A DNA stretch of 64,000 bases, taken from contig OZ241358.1 of NCBI GenBank assembly GCA_965200465.1, forward strand, positions 248,001-312,000, given 5' to 3'. The stretch comes from Azophilus sp965200465. GTDB lineage: Bacteria; Pseudomonadota; Gammaproteobacteria; Pseudomonadales; Azotimanducaceae. The translations under genes were made by a program, and so were the position numbers. Shown here in pieces: positions 1 to 8,628 of this stretch (the first letter of the stretch is position 1; each line of letters begins with the position of its first letter). A model generated the notes under the pieces. That model saw only the letters and a program-made list of their open reading frames with translations, did not search any database and was not told the DNA's origin.

Positions 1-513
1 CTTCACGTTGTTCAACATGCGCAGCGCGATCATGGGGCTGGTGGCCTCGGCGAAGGGGTCCCGGGGCGGCATGTCCGTCAACTGCTTCAGGCAGGCTTCC
101 TTGGTGACGGGCTGCAAGGTCAGCGGGTCGATGAGCAAGTCGTTCATGCGGGTCAGGAACCGGCCCGGAAAGTTGAGCCCCCGCGCCTCGAAACCTCGCC
201 GGCGGGCCACATGCACCAGCAGCACCCCCAAGGCGATGGGCAGCCCGCGCCCGGTCTCCAGCACGTCGGCCAAGCAGCTGTGCGCCAGGGAAACCGGCCG
301 CTGCTCTTGGCCGCCGAAGCCGCGGCTTTCCAGAAAGGCCCAAGGCGGCACCGCTGCGGGGCAGGAGTCCGCCAAGGCGTCCACCTGCAGGCGCAGGGCA
401 CTCCGGTCAACGGCCGGGTCCAGCACTAGGTTGACGAGCAGGGCGGCGGACAGCTCGTCGCTGGATGGATCATCGACGAACTGCCGGAACAGAGCTTGGT
501 AGTTGGGTGCCAC
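1..513 (-). CDS. SirB1-like transglutaminase-fold protein, C-terminus cut by window edge
   Basis: The minus strand reads open from a GTG at 513 to the window edge (171 codons), beginning VAPNYQALFRQFVDDP. The stretch GRGLPIALGVLLVHVARRRG followed by RGLNFPGRFLTR is the signature of the SirB1/YchA transglutaminase-like family (Transglut_core2), whose cellular role is poorly defined. No in-frame ATG lies between the upstream TAA and this GTG, so GTG is the only start. The family usually runs to about 270 residues, so roughly 100 are missing. Family recognition is from motif memory; the start is fairly firm. Confidence 0.72.
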   Translation of the reverse strand, partial: MAPNYQALFRQFVDDPSSDELSAALLVNLVLDPAVDRSALRLQVDALADSCPAAVPPWAFLESRGFGGQEQRPVSLAHSCLADVLETGRGLPIALGVLLVHVARRRGFEARGLNFPGRFLTRMNDLLIDPLTLQPVTKEACLKQLTDMPPRDPFAEATSPMIALRMLNNVK

Positions 514-993
514 CCGCCCATGTTAGCAGCCTTTGCCCGCTTTCAGCGCCAACTGCAAGGCACTTTGCGGGAGCACCGCTCGGCGTGACGGCGCTGGGCC
601 TAGGCAACATGGGGTGGCCGCTTCGCCGCGCCGAACGCCAGCGTGGACGGACTTGCCGCGGCCGTTGGCCCACCTCCCGCGCCGGCGCCGCCGTCCTTCG
701 CACCGGAGTGGCGACAATCAATGTGCTTACGGTTGCGAGGTCATCCACCGACATGGCGCGGAATTTCGCCGCCAACGGCAATAGAAAACCTCAAAAAGTT
801 CACTCGGCAAATCCCAGCGTCGTCCCTATAGGAGTGATCTGCGAGGCTTATCTGGTGTACGCAGAGGCTGTCCGCCTTCAGCAACGAGTTGCCGTCACGC
901 AGCAGAGTGCGCAGTTCCCGCAGCATGATTGGGGAATTTGCTGCGACGGCGTCTGTTAAACTACGGCGGTTCCAACTCTGGCGGCGAACGCAA
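514..993. other. 480-bp intergenic region with no supported gene
   Basis: This stretch separates the divergent SirB1-like gene and rpmE. Several short open frames exist on both strands, but all have arginine/proline-rich GC-shadow composition, lack a ribosome binding site and match no family I know. Promoters for both flanking genes must lie here; a TTAAAC element near 956-961 could be a -10 for rpmE, but no properly spaced -35 is visible. Confidence 0.5.
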
Positions 994-1209
994 ATGAAAA
1001 AAGGCATCCATCCCGACTACCAGCCCATCAAGGCCACATGCAGTTGCGGCAACGTCATCGAAACCCGCTCCACCCTGAGCGGGGACATTCACATCGACGT
1101 GTGCTCCGCCTGCCACCCCTTCTACACCGGCAAGCAGAAGATCGTGGATTCCCGGGGCCGCGTGGAGCGCTTCCGCAAGCGCTTCGGCAGCCGCTCCATC
1201 GTGCGGTAG
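994..1209 (+). CDS. rpmE: 50S ribosomal protein L31, zinc-binding type
   Basis: A 71-residue protein starting MKKGIHPDYQ, the canonical L31 N-terminus, and ending in a basic tail with GRVERFRKRFG. Four cysteines (C16, C18, C37, C40) form the zinc knuckle of the C+ form of L31, as opposed to the zinc-free paralogue. L31 sits on the large subunit and bridges to the small one. The length equals the family norm. The ATG at 994 is fixed by the conserved first residues. The gene is followed by a hairpin and a protease gene, so it is probably transcribed on its own. Confidence 0.97.
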   Translation: MKKGIHPDYQPIKATCSCGNVIETRSTLSGDIHIDVCSACHPFYTGKQKIVDSRGRVERFRKRFGSRSIVR

Positions 1210-1210
1210 G

Positions 1211-1232
1211 CTGGGCGAACCAACTCGCCCAG
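1211..1232 (+). terminator. Hairpin just after rpmE
   Basis: CTGGGCGA and TCGCCCAG form a perfect 8-bp GC-rich stem around a 6-base loop, starting 2 bases after the rpmE stop codon. No T-run follows, so it is either a weak intrinsic terminator or an mRNA-stabilising hairpin. Confidence 0.4.
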
Positions 1233-1272
1233 CGGCGTTCGGGCAAGCAGATTCCGCCGATTGAGAACCGGC

Positions 1273-2661
1273 ATGAAAGCGCATTGGCCCATCCTGGCGC
1301 TCGCCATCTTCGCCGCCCAAGCCCTTGCCGCTGGGGATGGCGAGAAGATGTACAACGACCTGCGCGAGAAGGACGCCATTTATTCGGACGAGAAGTGGCA
1401 GAGCTACGTCACCGAAATCGGCGAGCGCCTGCTGGAGGCGGCGGGAATAGCCGCCCCAACCTACACCTTCGTCGTTTCGGACAACCCGGCGGTCAACGCC
1501 TCCGCCACTCGGGACGCCTACGTCTTCATTGACCGCGGCATCATCGCCTACTGCCGCAGCGAAGACGAACTGGCCGGCATCATCGGTCACGAGATCGGCC
1601 ATGTGGTGGGCCGCCATGTGCAAAGGGCCAAGGGGCTGAACCGGCTTGGCGGGCTGCTCGGCTGGCTTGGGGTGATAGGCACTTCCAGCTACGGCATGAA
1701 GGACATGGGGGACACGCTGACCGCCACCGCCGTAAGCCGCGAAGCACGGGAGTACGAACTGGAGGCGGACGCCTACGGGGCGGAGTTCCTGGCCCGGGCC
1801 GGTTACGACCCTCTGGCGATGATCAACGTCATCTACGTGCTCAAGGAGCATGAGCTCTTCTCCAAATCCGTGCGCAACCGGCCCAGCGTCTATCACGGGC
1901 TGTTCGGCACCCATCCCCGCAACGACAAGCGGCTGCACGACGCGGTGCAGAACGCGCTTCCCTTGGCGCAGGCGAACACCCGCCCGCCGGAGCGGGACTT
2001 CTGGGCCATGCTGGACGGCTTGGCGTTCGGCGACGAGGCCGCCACCGGCCTCATCAAGGGCAGCACCTACTACCACAGCGGCCTGCGCATCGTGGTGCGG
2101 TTTCCCGACGGCTGGGACCTAAGCAACACCGCCACGGAGGTTTTCGGGCGGGATGTCAGCGGCCAAGCGGACGCCTCCATTGGGGTGCAGCGGCAAAGTT
2201 CGCCCGGCCGCCGGCAAACGCCGGAGGACTACCTTCGGGAGACGCTCAAGCGGGACGACCTAAAGAACGGCGAGGCCATTGAGGTCAACGGCTACGAAGC
2301 GTTCATGGCCGATGTGGAAATTCTCACCGGGGACGCCCAGACGCGCAAAATCGCCGTGGTCTTCAAGGATGGCGGCGTCTATCTATTCAAGGGCGAACTC
2401 GGCGCCGCTGGCGATGCGGCGCAGTTCGAGCGGCAGTTCCGCGAAACCCTAGCCTCCTTCCGCCCCATGACCGCCGCCGACTTGGAGGACGCCAACCGCC
2501 AACGCATTAGGGTGGTGATGGCGAACCCCGGCGACACCTACGCCGCCTTGGCGCGGAAAAGCTCCATCAAGTCCTTTCCCGAAGAAACGCTGCGGGTCAT
2601 CAACGGGCACTACCCTAGAGGCGAGCCGAGAGCGGGGGACTACATAAAAGTGGTGCGCTAG
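1273..2661 (+). CDS. Secreted M48-family zinc metalloprotease with C-terminal LysM-like region
   Basis: A 462-residue protein with a signal peptide (residues 1-20, ending QALAA) and an M48 peptidase domain. The zinc site is HEIGH at 106-110, with the third ligand in the ELEAD segment near E164. The last 50 residues (VVMANPGDTYAALARKSS, then RVINGHYPRGEPRAGDYIKV) have the LysM-like shape seen at the end of many such proteases. This resembles BepA/YfgC-type periplasmic proteases that clear misassembled outer-membrane proteins, though here the C-terminus is not a TPR domain. I chose ATG 1273 over an upstream TTG because it opens directly into the signal peptide. Confidence 0.88.
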   Translation: MKAHWPILALAIFAAQALAAGDGEKMYNDLREKDAIYSDEKWQSYVTEIGERLLEAAGIAAPTYTFVVSDNPAVNASATRDAYVFIDRGIIAYCRSEDELAGIIGHEIGHVVGRHVQRAKGLNRLGGLLGWLGVIGTSSYGMKDMGDTLTATAVSREAREYELEADAYGAEFLARAGYDPLAMINVIYVLKEHELFSKSVRNRPSVYHGLFGTHPRNDKRLHDAVQNALPLAQANTRPPERDFWAMLDGLAFGDEAATGLIKGSTYYHSGLRIVVRFPDGWDLSNTATEVFGRDVSGQADASIGVQRQSSPGRRQTPEDYLRETLKRDDLKNGEAIEVNGYEAFMADVEILTGDAQTRKIAVVFKDGGVYLFKGELGAAGDAAQFERQFRETLASFRPMTAADLEDANRQRIRVVMANPGDTYAALARKSSIKSFPEETLRVINGHYPRGEPRAGDYIKVVR

Positions 2662-2670
2662 GTCTCCTGC

Positions 2671-3210
2671 CTAGAGCCCCCGCCACAGATTCTCCGGCAG
2701 TTCCTCGCCGGCGTTCAGCGCCCGGGCCAGCACGAAGAGGAAATCGCCTAGGCGGTTGAGGTAGCGGCCGCCGTCCTGGCTTTCCGCACCCCAAAGGCTG
2801 CGCTCGGCGCGGCGACAAACCGCCCGGCAGACATGCGCGGCGGCCCCGGCGCGACGGCCGCCGGGCAGCACGAACTCGGCGAGAGGCGGCAGCGCCGCGT
2901 TCAGCGCCTCGGTTTGCGCTTCGATGCGCAGCGGTTCCGGGGCTGCGGTTTGGCCATCGGTGGCAAGGTGGGCGCCTAAGTCGAAGAGTTGCTGCTGAAC
3001 CTCCCGCAGCAGAGCGGCCAAGTCTTCCTCGGCAACTTCCGCAAGCAGCGCCCCGACTTGGCTGTTCAGTTCGTCAACGTCGCCCATGGCGGCGAAAACC
3101 GCAGCCGTTTTGGGCAGTTGACGGCCATCCGCCAAACGGCTCCGGCCGCCGTCCCCTTGGCGGGTGGTGACGCGAGTGATGCGGTTGCCGCTGCGTTTTC
3201 GGCCTTTCAT
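2671..3210 (-). CDS. ATP:cob(I)alamin adenosyltransferase, PduO type
   Basis: A 179-residue protein expected to transfer the adenosyl group of ATP to cob(I)alamin, making adenosylcobalamin. The family marks are all visible: RITRVTTRQGDGG near the N-terminus (ATP loop), GDVDELNSQVG, the arginine/cysteine block CRAVCRRAERSLW, and YLNRLGDFLFVLAR at the C-terminus. I placed the start at the ATG at 3210, just before RITRV; the frame stays open far upstream but with shadow-like sequence. It converges on the M48 protease gene, with only 9 bases between the stops. Confidence 0.9.
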   Translation of the reverse strand: MKGRKRSGNRITRVTTRQGDGGRSRLADGRQLPKTAAVFAAMGDVDELNSQVGALLAEVAEEDLAALLREVQQQLFDLGAHLATDGQTAAPEPLRIEAQTEALNAALPPLAEFVLPGGRRAGAAAHVCRAVCRRAERSLWGAESQDGGRYLNRLGDFLFVLARALNAGEELPENLWRGL

Positions 3211-3663
3211 CAGACAGTGCCCGCGCCAGCCACAACATCTCCACTCCGTCGTTAAGATCCCGCCCCAGGGACGCATCGCCGGGGTCGCGCCGCAAGCCGA
3301 ACAGTGCGCCAACCCGCCCCGACAACTCCGCCGCCCGGGCGCGGCGCTGCAGGGCGGCCAGCGCCAAGGCCCAGTTGCCGCCCCGGCCGCGCCCCGCATC
3401 CTGCTCCCCAAAGGACTCCCCGTCAAGCGCCAGATAGCGCAACTCCGGCTGCATGGGCGCCCGCGCTCCAAGCCCAGCCGCCGTCAACTCCCCCAGGCTC
3501 AGGGGCGCGGTCCAGCAGGCGGTCGCCGGCCTTTATGGCGAATTCCACCTTAAGGGTTGGTTGTGGCGCGCCAGCACAGCAGTTCAGGTGTCGGAACCTA
3601 GCCATCACGCCACACAGGAGGCCCGCTTCAGAAGACTGGATGCAAAACAAGGGCTCCAAGTCG
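3211..3663. other. Unassigned interval; possible decayed minus-strand gene
   Basis: Between the adenosyltransferase and the NYN gene no intact gene is evident. On the minus strand two overlapping frames look partly protein-like: KVEFAIKAGDRLLDRAPE in one, and in the next a segment running APMQPELRYLALDGESF to GVEMLWLARALSDERPK. They would join into one polypeptide if a base were lost or gained in the C/G-rich stretch near 3490-3520. I recognise no family, so this could be a decayed gene, a sequencing frameshift or chance. Confidence 0.3.
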
Positions 3664-4902
3664 TCAATCTTCGGCCGGCGTTCCGTCCGCTGCGCCGCCC
3701 AGCCAGCCGCGCAGCGTGGCTTCGTCCCCAGCGGTCAGGCTCAGGGTGGCCGCCTGCGCCAAATCCACCGTGTGCCGGACCACCGCCTCGCGGATCTTCT
3801 CGGGGCTGGGCGGCGGCGTGGCGTCCAAGCCCACACCGCCGTGATAGGCTTTTATGACGATGGCGTTGATGTCGCCGCCGGAAACGGAAAACCCCGCCTT
3901 CACTAGCTGGTCCCTAGTCCATTCGGTGGCCTCCCGGAGGTCGAAGTCGTTGTACCGAGCGTAGTTGGCAAGGGTGTCAAAACAGGCTTTCCAAGCATCC
4001 GCCGGAAGCTGCGGCAAGTCGGTGACGGCGCAAATCTGGTTGATCGTTGGCGGCAGGGGGGGCTTGCCTTTGTCGGCCGGCGGTCCGCCCGGCGCATCCG
4101 TGTGCCTAGCTGGGTCCCAAACATGGCCCTGGTCCTTGCGAATGCCGTGGCTTTCCTCCATCGAACCGATGAGCGCATCGAGGGAGCCATGCCCAAACCA
4201 GTCGCTCTGCTGGATCTCGTCCTCGAACTTTTCGCGCAAATGCACGCCAAGGCCGGCAAGCGGCAGGGGCCGCGGACTGGTCTTAAGAAGCCGCATGGTG
4301 GCCTCAAGCAGCCTGTCCTTCGGCGCGTCGTCAAGAGCGGCGCCGTTCACCGGCGTCTGAGCGGGCTGCAGCAAGCGCTCCGCGCCGACGTAGGTGTCGG
4401 CGATGGCTCGGTAGGCCGGCACGGTGGGGCCGGTGGAGATGATCGTGGTGCGGCGGTCATGCGCCCGCAGGCGCTGCAGCAAGGGCGTGAAGTCCGCATC
4501 GCTGGAGGCGATGATGAATTCGTCGTAGCGTGTGCCGGCGTTGACCGCCTCCATCACGTCGAGAACGATGCGAATGTCGGCGGCGTTCTTGTGCGCATGG
4601 GTCAGGGCCGGGCAATCGACCACTTCAAACCCGGCCCGCGTCAGGTTGGGGCGGAATCTGGACAAATAGATGCGGTCGTTCACATTGCCCCTCTCCCGGT
4701 CGAAGACGGAGCCGGCCGGGTTCAGGTAGGCGCGGCGAATGAGCAGGTCACGCCGCCCGTCCTGCTGCGAGAAGTCCATGAACCTGTTGAGCCACTCCCC
4801 CGGCTTTTCGGCGAAGGTGAAGGCCCACTCCCGGTCCAAATTCAGCAGACCGCCAAAAACGTTGTCAAAGTCAAGAAAAAGTGCGGACCGCAGCCGCTCC
4901 AT
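3664..4902 (-). CDS. NYN-domain (PIN-like) protein with probable OST-HTH/LOTUS segment
   Basis: A 412-residue protein. The N-terminal third has the NYN/LabA layout of a PIN-fold nuclease: LFLDFDN at 8-14 (acidic D11, D13), then NAADIRIVLDVMEAV, then IIASSDADFTPLLQRLR, which together supply the usual acidic metal site. The middle (residues about 190-270, KDRLLEATMRLLKT to GSLDALIGSMEE) resembles an OST-HTH/LOTUS RNA-associated domain, commonly paired with NYN. An RNA-processing nuclease role is inferred. ATG 4902 was chosen because the domain starts right there, although the frame continues upstream. Confidence 0.8.
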   Translation of the reverse strand: MERLRSALFLDFDNVFGGLLNLDREWAFTFAEKPGEWLNRFMDFSQQDGRRDLLIRRAYLNPAGSVFDRERGNVNDRIYLSRFRPNLTRAGFEVVDCPALTHAHKNAADIRIVLDVMEAVNAGTRYDEFIIASSDADFTPLLQRLRAHDRRTTIISTGPTVPAYRAIADTYVGAERLLQPAQTPVNGAALDDAPKDRLLEATMRLLKTSPRPLPLAGLGVHLREKFEDEIQQSDWFGHGSLDALIGSMEESHGIRKDQGHVWDPARHTDAPGGPPADKGKPPLPPTINQICAVTDLPQLPADAWKACFDTLANYARYNDFDLREATEWTRDQLVKAGFSVSGGDINAIVIKAYHGGVGLDATPPPSPEKIREAVVRHTVDLAQAATLSLTAGDEATLRGWLGGAADGTPAED

Positions 4903-5306
4903 GCTTAACCCCTGCAGTTGCAGCCAATGCCACCGAATCAACGGCGTAGATGCTACAGGCTGCGGCAACCGATTCCTAGCCCAGAGCTTGCGCCAAGGGA
5001 AAACGCTCCCCAAGCCTTCCAGAACGTGACCGGCTCAGCAAGGTGCCCTCGGCGGTCGCGATTTTCAAGGTTCGAATGGATGGCACCGCGCTGCTGGGCG
5101 ATCTCCAGCGCCAGGATTGCCTTGCCGGTTCAGCGCCTTCGAGATGTCGTTGATGGCGAGTCTGGAAATCATTTCCTTGCAATTTAACCTTCGTGTGGAG
5201 GATTTGCGAGGCTAATTTTGCAGCTCCGAACCCGCATCCGGTCCTTGGCGCACCTAGGTGGCCCATGGCCGCAGCCAGTTTGCTATAGTCCGCAAATCAA
5301 AAATCC
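4903..5306. other. 404-bp divergent intergenic region
   Basis: This region lies between the minus-strand NYN gene and the plus-strand sensor gene. On the minus strand one frame reads ISRLAINDISKALNRQG and the adjacent frame continues GKAILALEIAQQRGAIHSNL, which together look faintly like a broken helical-repeat (TPR-like) fragment. No intact gene, RNA or clear promoter was recognised. Confidence 0.35.
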
Positions 5307-5318
5307 AAGGAGGCGAAT

Positions 5319-6041
5319 GTGGCGGCAAGAGTGCTGGTGGCCATGTCGGTGGCGACGCTGCTGTTGCTGGGCGCCTCCGCCTTGCTGGTCCGGCAGGAGT
5401 TCAAATTGGACGCGGCGATTGCCGATGGCTGGGCGGCGCGGGACCGCGCCCACGAGCTCGCCCGCGAACTGCGCCAGTCGTCGGACGATTTGACGCGCAT
5501 GGCCAGAACCTACGCCGTGACGGGCGACGAACGCTATCGCCAATACTTCCAGGAGATACTGGACATCCGCAACGGCGCCGCGCCGCGTCCGGAGAACTAC
5601 CGCTTGGCGTATTGGGATCTGGTCACGGCGGGGGGGCCGGAAGGCGCTCAGCCGGCGGCCGGGGGCGCCGTGGCGCTGCGCGCGCTGATGCAGGGCGCCG
5701 GCTTCACGGACGCTGAACTGGCGCTGCTTGCGGAGTCCGAAAACCAGTCCAACGCCCTCACCGAGTTGGAAAGGGACGCCTTTGCCGCAGTGCGCAACGG
5801 CGACCTGCAAGGGGCGCAGGCGCTGCTGCACTCCAACGCCTACCACCAAGCGAAGGCGCAGATCATGCTGCCAATTCGGCGTTTCGTGCAGGCGATGGAC
5901 AGCAGAACCGCCGACGAAATAGCCCAGCTTGCGCAGCGGCAGCAAAACCTGAATCGATACCTGCTGGCCGCCACCGTCCTGCTGCTCACGTTGGTGCTCG
6001 CCACGTTGGTCATCGCGGCGATGGCGGCGCGGCGCGGGTGA
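5319..6041 (+). CDS. Membrane sensor-module protein without output domain
   Basis: A 240-residue protein with one transmembrane helix at about 3-24, an extracytoplasmic helical region of about 185 residues, and a second transmembrane helix at 213-236. The segment DDLTRMARTYAVTGDERYRQYFQEILDIRNG is typical of the periplasmic helical sensor of certain histidine kinases and nucleotide cyclases. The protein ends a few residues after the second helix, so no HAMP, kinase, cyclase or GGDEF domain follows. The start is GTG at 5319, set by an excellent AAGGAGG 5 bases upstream; the overlapping ATG at 5317 is in another frame. It may partner with a protein encoded elsewhere or be a truncated receptor. 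Confidence 0.7.
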   Translation: MAARVLVAMSVATLLLLGASALLVRQEFKLDAAIADGWAARDRAHELARELRQSSDDLTRMARTYAVTGDERYRQYFQEILDIRNGAAPRPENYRLAYWDLVTAGGPEGAQPAAGGAVALRALMQGAGFTDAELALLAESENQSNALTELERDAFAAVRNGDLQGAQALLHSNAYHQAKAQIMLPIRRFVQAMDSRTADEIAQLAQRQQNLNRYLLAATVLLLTLVLATLVIAAMAARRG

Positions 6042-6222
6042 AGCGATGACGGCGCCCGTTTAGGAGACTTCCGCCGCCGCTCCGCCCGGAACCCTTATCG
6101 GAAGCGGCTTGCGGAACAGCGCAAGTCCCTCGGCATCGCTTGGCGAGGGCCAATTGGCGGTTGTCTGGCGAAGCAAAGCGCTGTAGCATTCGCCAAATTG
6201 CATGCAGTTTGGAGGGAGCGCC

Positions 6223-8580
6223 GTGCCGGTTAAACCAGAGCGGAACGCAAATTCTCCTTGGCCTTTCAAGAGGAAGGTCTTGGCCTTGGCTGTCGCCGGC
6301 GCTGCCGGCGCGGTGGCGGCGCCGTCGCCGGCCTTGGCGCAGCAGGCGGTCATTGAGGAGGTCATCGTCACCGCCCGCAAGCGTTCGGAGAGCCTGCAGG
6401 ACACCCCCATCGCCGTCCAGGCGTTCACTGGCGACCGCATTGAAGACCTCGGCATTCATCGCTTTGAGGACTTCGCCGTGCTGTCCCCCTCCATCGCCTT
6501 CGTCAGTTGGCTGCCCGGCACCCAGATGATGTTCATCCGCGGCATCGCCGACGGCAGCAATCCGAACCGCACCAACGCCGCCACCGCCACCCTGTACTTG
6601 GACGAGCAGCCCCTCAACTACGGTGGCGGCATCGCCGACCTGCACAACTACGACATCGAGCGCATTGAAGTTCTGAACGGCCCTCAGGGCACCTACTACG
6701 GGGCCAGCGCCACCTCCGGCACGGTGCGCATCATCACCAACAAGCCGGATGCGGACGCCTTCAGCGCCGGCGCGGACCTGACCGCAGGACTGATCGACCA
6801 AGGCGACGGCGTCTCCACCCTGGAGGGCTACGTAAACATCCCCTTGGCGGAGGGGGTTTCCGCCTTGCGGCTGGTGGGCTGGTACGACCAATCCAGCGGC
6901 TTCATCGACAACGTGCCCCGCACCAGGACCTACCAAAACGGGGCCACCGCGGCGAATGACGCCTTCGTCAAGGATGATTACAACGAGGAGGAGACCTTCG
7001 GCTTCCGCGCCGCCTTGCGCTCAGACCTCGGCGAACGCTGGCGGGGCACCCTGTCCGGCTTTTACCAGAATACGGAGACGGACGGCGCTTGGGACCACGA
7101 CCCAAACCGGGTGGGGCACTTGGAAGTGGGCCGCTTCGGGCCGGAGTTCAGCGAGATCTCCTACGGCCAGATCGCACTGACCTTGGAGGGGGACCTCGGC
7201 ATTGGCGACATCGTTTACGCCGGCGCCTACTTCGACCGCCATCGGGAAGCCACCAGCGACTATTCGGACTATGTGGAGTACGCCTCCTTCGGCGCTTGGA
7301 TTCAGCAATTCGCCTGCAACGACTTCTACTGGTACGGCAACACCGGCTGCAACGACCCCAGCATGTTCTACGAATCCGACTACGACTCCAAGCGTTGGTC
7401 CCACGAAATGCGCTTCACCTCCAGCTTGGACGGCCCGTTGAACTGGATCGTCGGTGCCTACTACGAGAAGAACGAGAGCGACAACTCCCTGTTCTGGGAC
7501 ATGCCGGGCATTCAGCATGACGGCGTTCCAGGGGCCTACTACATCGCCAACAACGGCGGCTCGCCCCTGCCCGAAGAATGGTGGAGCACCTCCTGGGACA
7601 CGGAGTCGGAGCAACTGGCCGGCTTCGGCGAACTGACCTACCAAATGACGGAGCAGCTCTCCGCCACCTTCGGGCTGCGCATTTTTGACTCGAAGTTCTC
7701 CAGCACCACAGACTGGGGCGGCTACTTCTACAACGCCAGGGAGCAGTCGAGCGGCAGCGGCAGCACCGACGGCACGATCTACAAGTTCAACCTCACCTAC
7801 AGGATCAACGACGATTTGCTGACCTACGTTACCTATGCCGAGGGCTTTCGCCCCGGCGGACGGAACTCGGAGGGCGCAACCAATCCCAGCGTCCCGGAAA
7901 TTTACGAGCCGGACGTGCTCGACTCCTACGAGGTCGGCTGGAAGGCGGCTTTGGCGGACGGGCGCGTCACCTTCAACGGCGCCATCTACTACATGGAGTG
8001 GTCCGGCTTCCAGACCTCCATCTACGACCTTTTGATTTCGCCGCTCGTCTTCCGCGCCAACGCCGGGGACGCCGAGGTCAAGGGCTTTGAGGCGGAGATG
8101 CAGGCGGCGGTCACGGCCAATCTCTCCGTGCAGATGGCGGCCACCTACAACAGCGCCAAGCTGAGCAAGGACTTCAACTCCACGGTGGACCCGGCGGTGG
8201 TGTGGGCGGAGAAGGGCCGCGAGCTGCCCTATGTGCCGGAGTTCAAGTTCTCCGCCAACGCCCGCTACCAATGGTCCCACGGGAACGCCGCAACCGGCTA
8301 CGCGCAGTTGACCTATGCCTACACGGACAAGTCCTGGAACCTGCTGATCACCGAGCCCTTCCAAGCGGAGGCGGTGCCGAAGCGCCAAGCGGCCTACGAC
8401 CTGACGGACTTGCGGGTGGGCTGGGAATTCTCCGGCGGGCGCTACGGCCTGGAGTTGTTCGGCAGCAATTTGTTCGACGAGCAGGCGCAGATCTTCATCA
8501 ACACCGGCAACTACGACGAGCGCATCACCACCAACCGGCCGCGCACCCTAGGCGTACGGCTGAGAGTACGCATGAATTGA
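6223..8580 (+). CDS. TonB-dependent outer-membrane receptor 1
   Basis: A 785-residue protein with a signal peptide ending near PALAQ, then a TonB box-type segment (IEEVIVTARKRSESL). A plug domain follows (FIRGIADGSNPNR, IERIEVLNGPQGTYYGASATSGTVRI), then a long beta-barrel ending in LGVRLRVRMN, consistent with a C-terminal barrel strand. It would import a ligand using TonB energy; the ligand is not predictable. I chose GTG 6223 because GGAGGGAG lies 4 bases before it; an in-frame ATG at 6202 has no such site. It follows the sensor gene after 181 bp. The barrel is rich in Y/W/G and no frameshift is visible. Confidence 0.9.
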   Translation: MPVKPERNANSPWPFKRKVLALAVAGAAGAVAAPSPALAQQAVIEEVIVTARKRSESLQDTPIAVQAFTGDRIEDLGIHRFEDFAVLSPSIAFVSWLPGTQMMFIRGIADGSNPNRTNAATATLYLDEQPLNYGGGIADLHNYDIERIEVLNGPQGTYYGASATSGTVRIITNKPDADAFSAGADLTAGLIDQGDGVSTLEGYVNIPLAEGVSALRLVGWYDQSSGFIDNVPRTRTYQNGATAANDAFVKDDYNEEETFGFRAALRSDLGERWRGTLSGFYQNTETDGAWDHDPNRVGHLEVGRFGPEFSEISYGQIALTLEGDLGIGDIVYAGAYFDRHREATSDYSDYVEYASFGAWIQQFACNDFYWYGNTGCNDPSMFYESDYDSKRWSHEMRFTSSLDGPLNWIVGAYYEKNESDNSLFWDMPGIQHDGVPGAYYIANNGGSPLPEEWWSTSWDTESEQLAGFGELTYQMTEQLSATFGLRIFDSKFSSTTDWGGYFYNAREQSSGSGSTDGTIYKFNLTYRINDDLLTYVTYAEGFRPGGRNSEGATNPSVPEIYEPDVLDSYEVGWKAALADGRVTFNGAIYYMEWSGFQTSIYDLLISPLVFRANAGDAEVKGFEAEMQAAVTANLSVQMAATYNSAKLSKDFNSTVDPAVVWAEKGRELPYVPEFKFSANARYQWSHGNAATGYAQLTYAYTDKSWNLLITEPFQAEAVPKRQAAYDLTDLRVGWEFSGGRYGLELFGSNLFDEQAQIFINTGNYDERITTNRPRTLGVRLRVRMN

Positions 8581-8628
8581 CCGCCTCCATCAGGTTCAGC
8601 AAAGCTGTCTTCAGGACGATAAAGCGGG

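Noticed and set aside
961..2076. Long minus-strand frame opposite rpmE and the M48 protease
   Set aside because: It lies antisense to two clear genes and its product has GC-shadow composition without family motifs.
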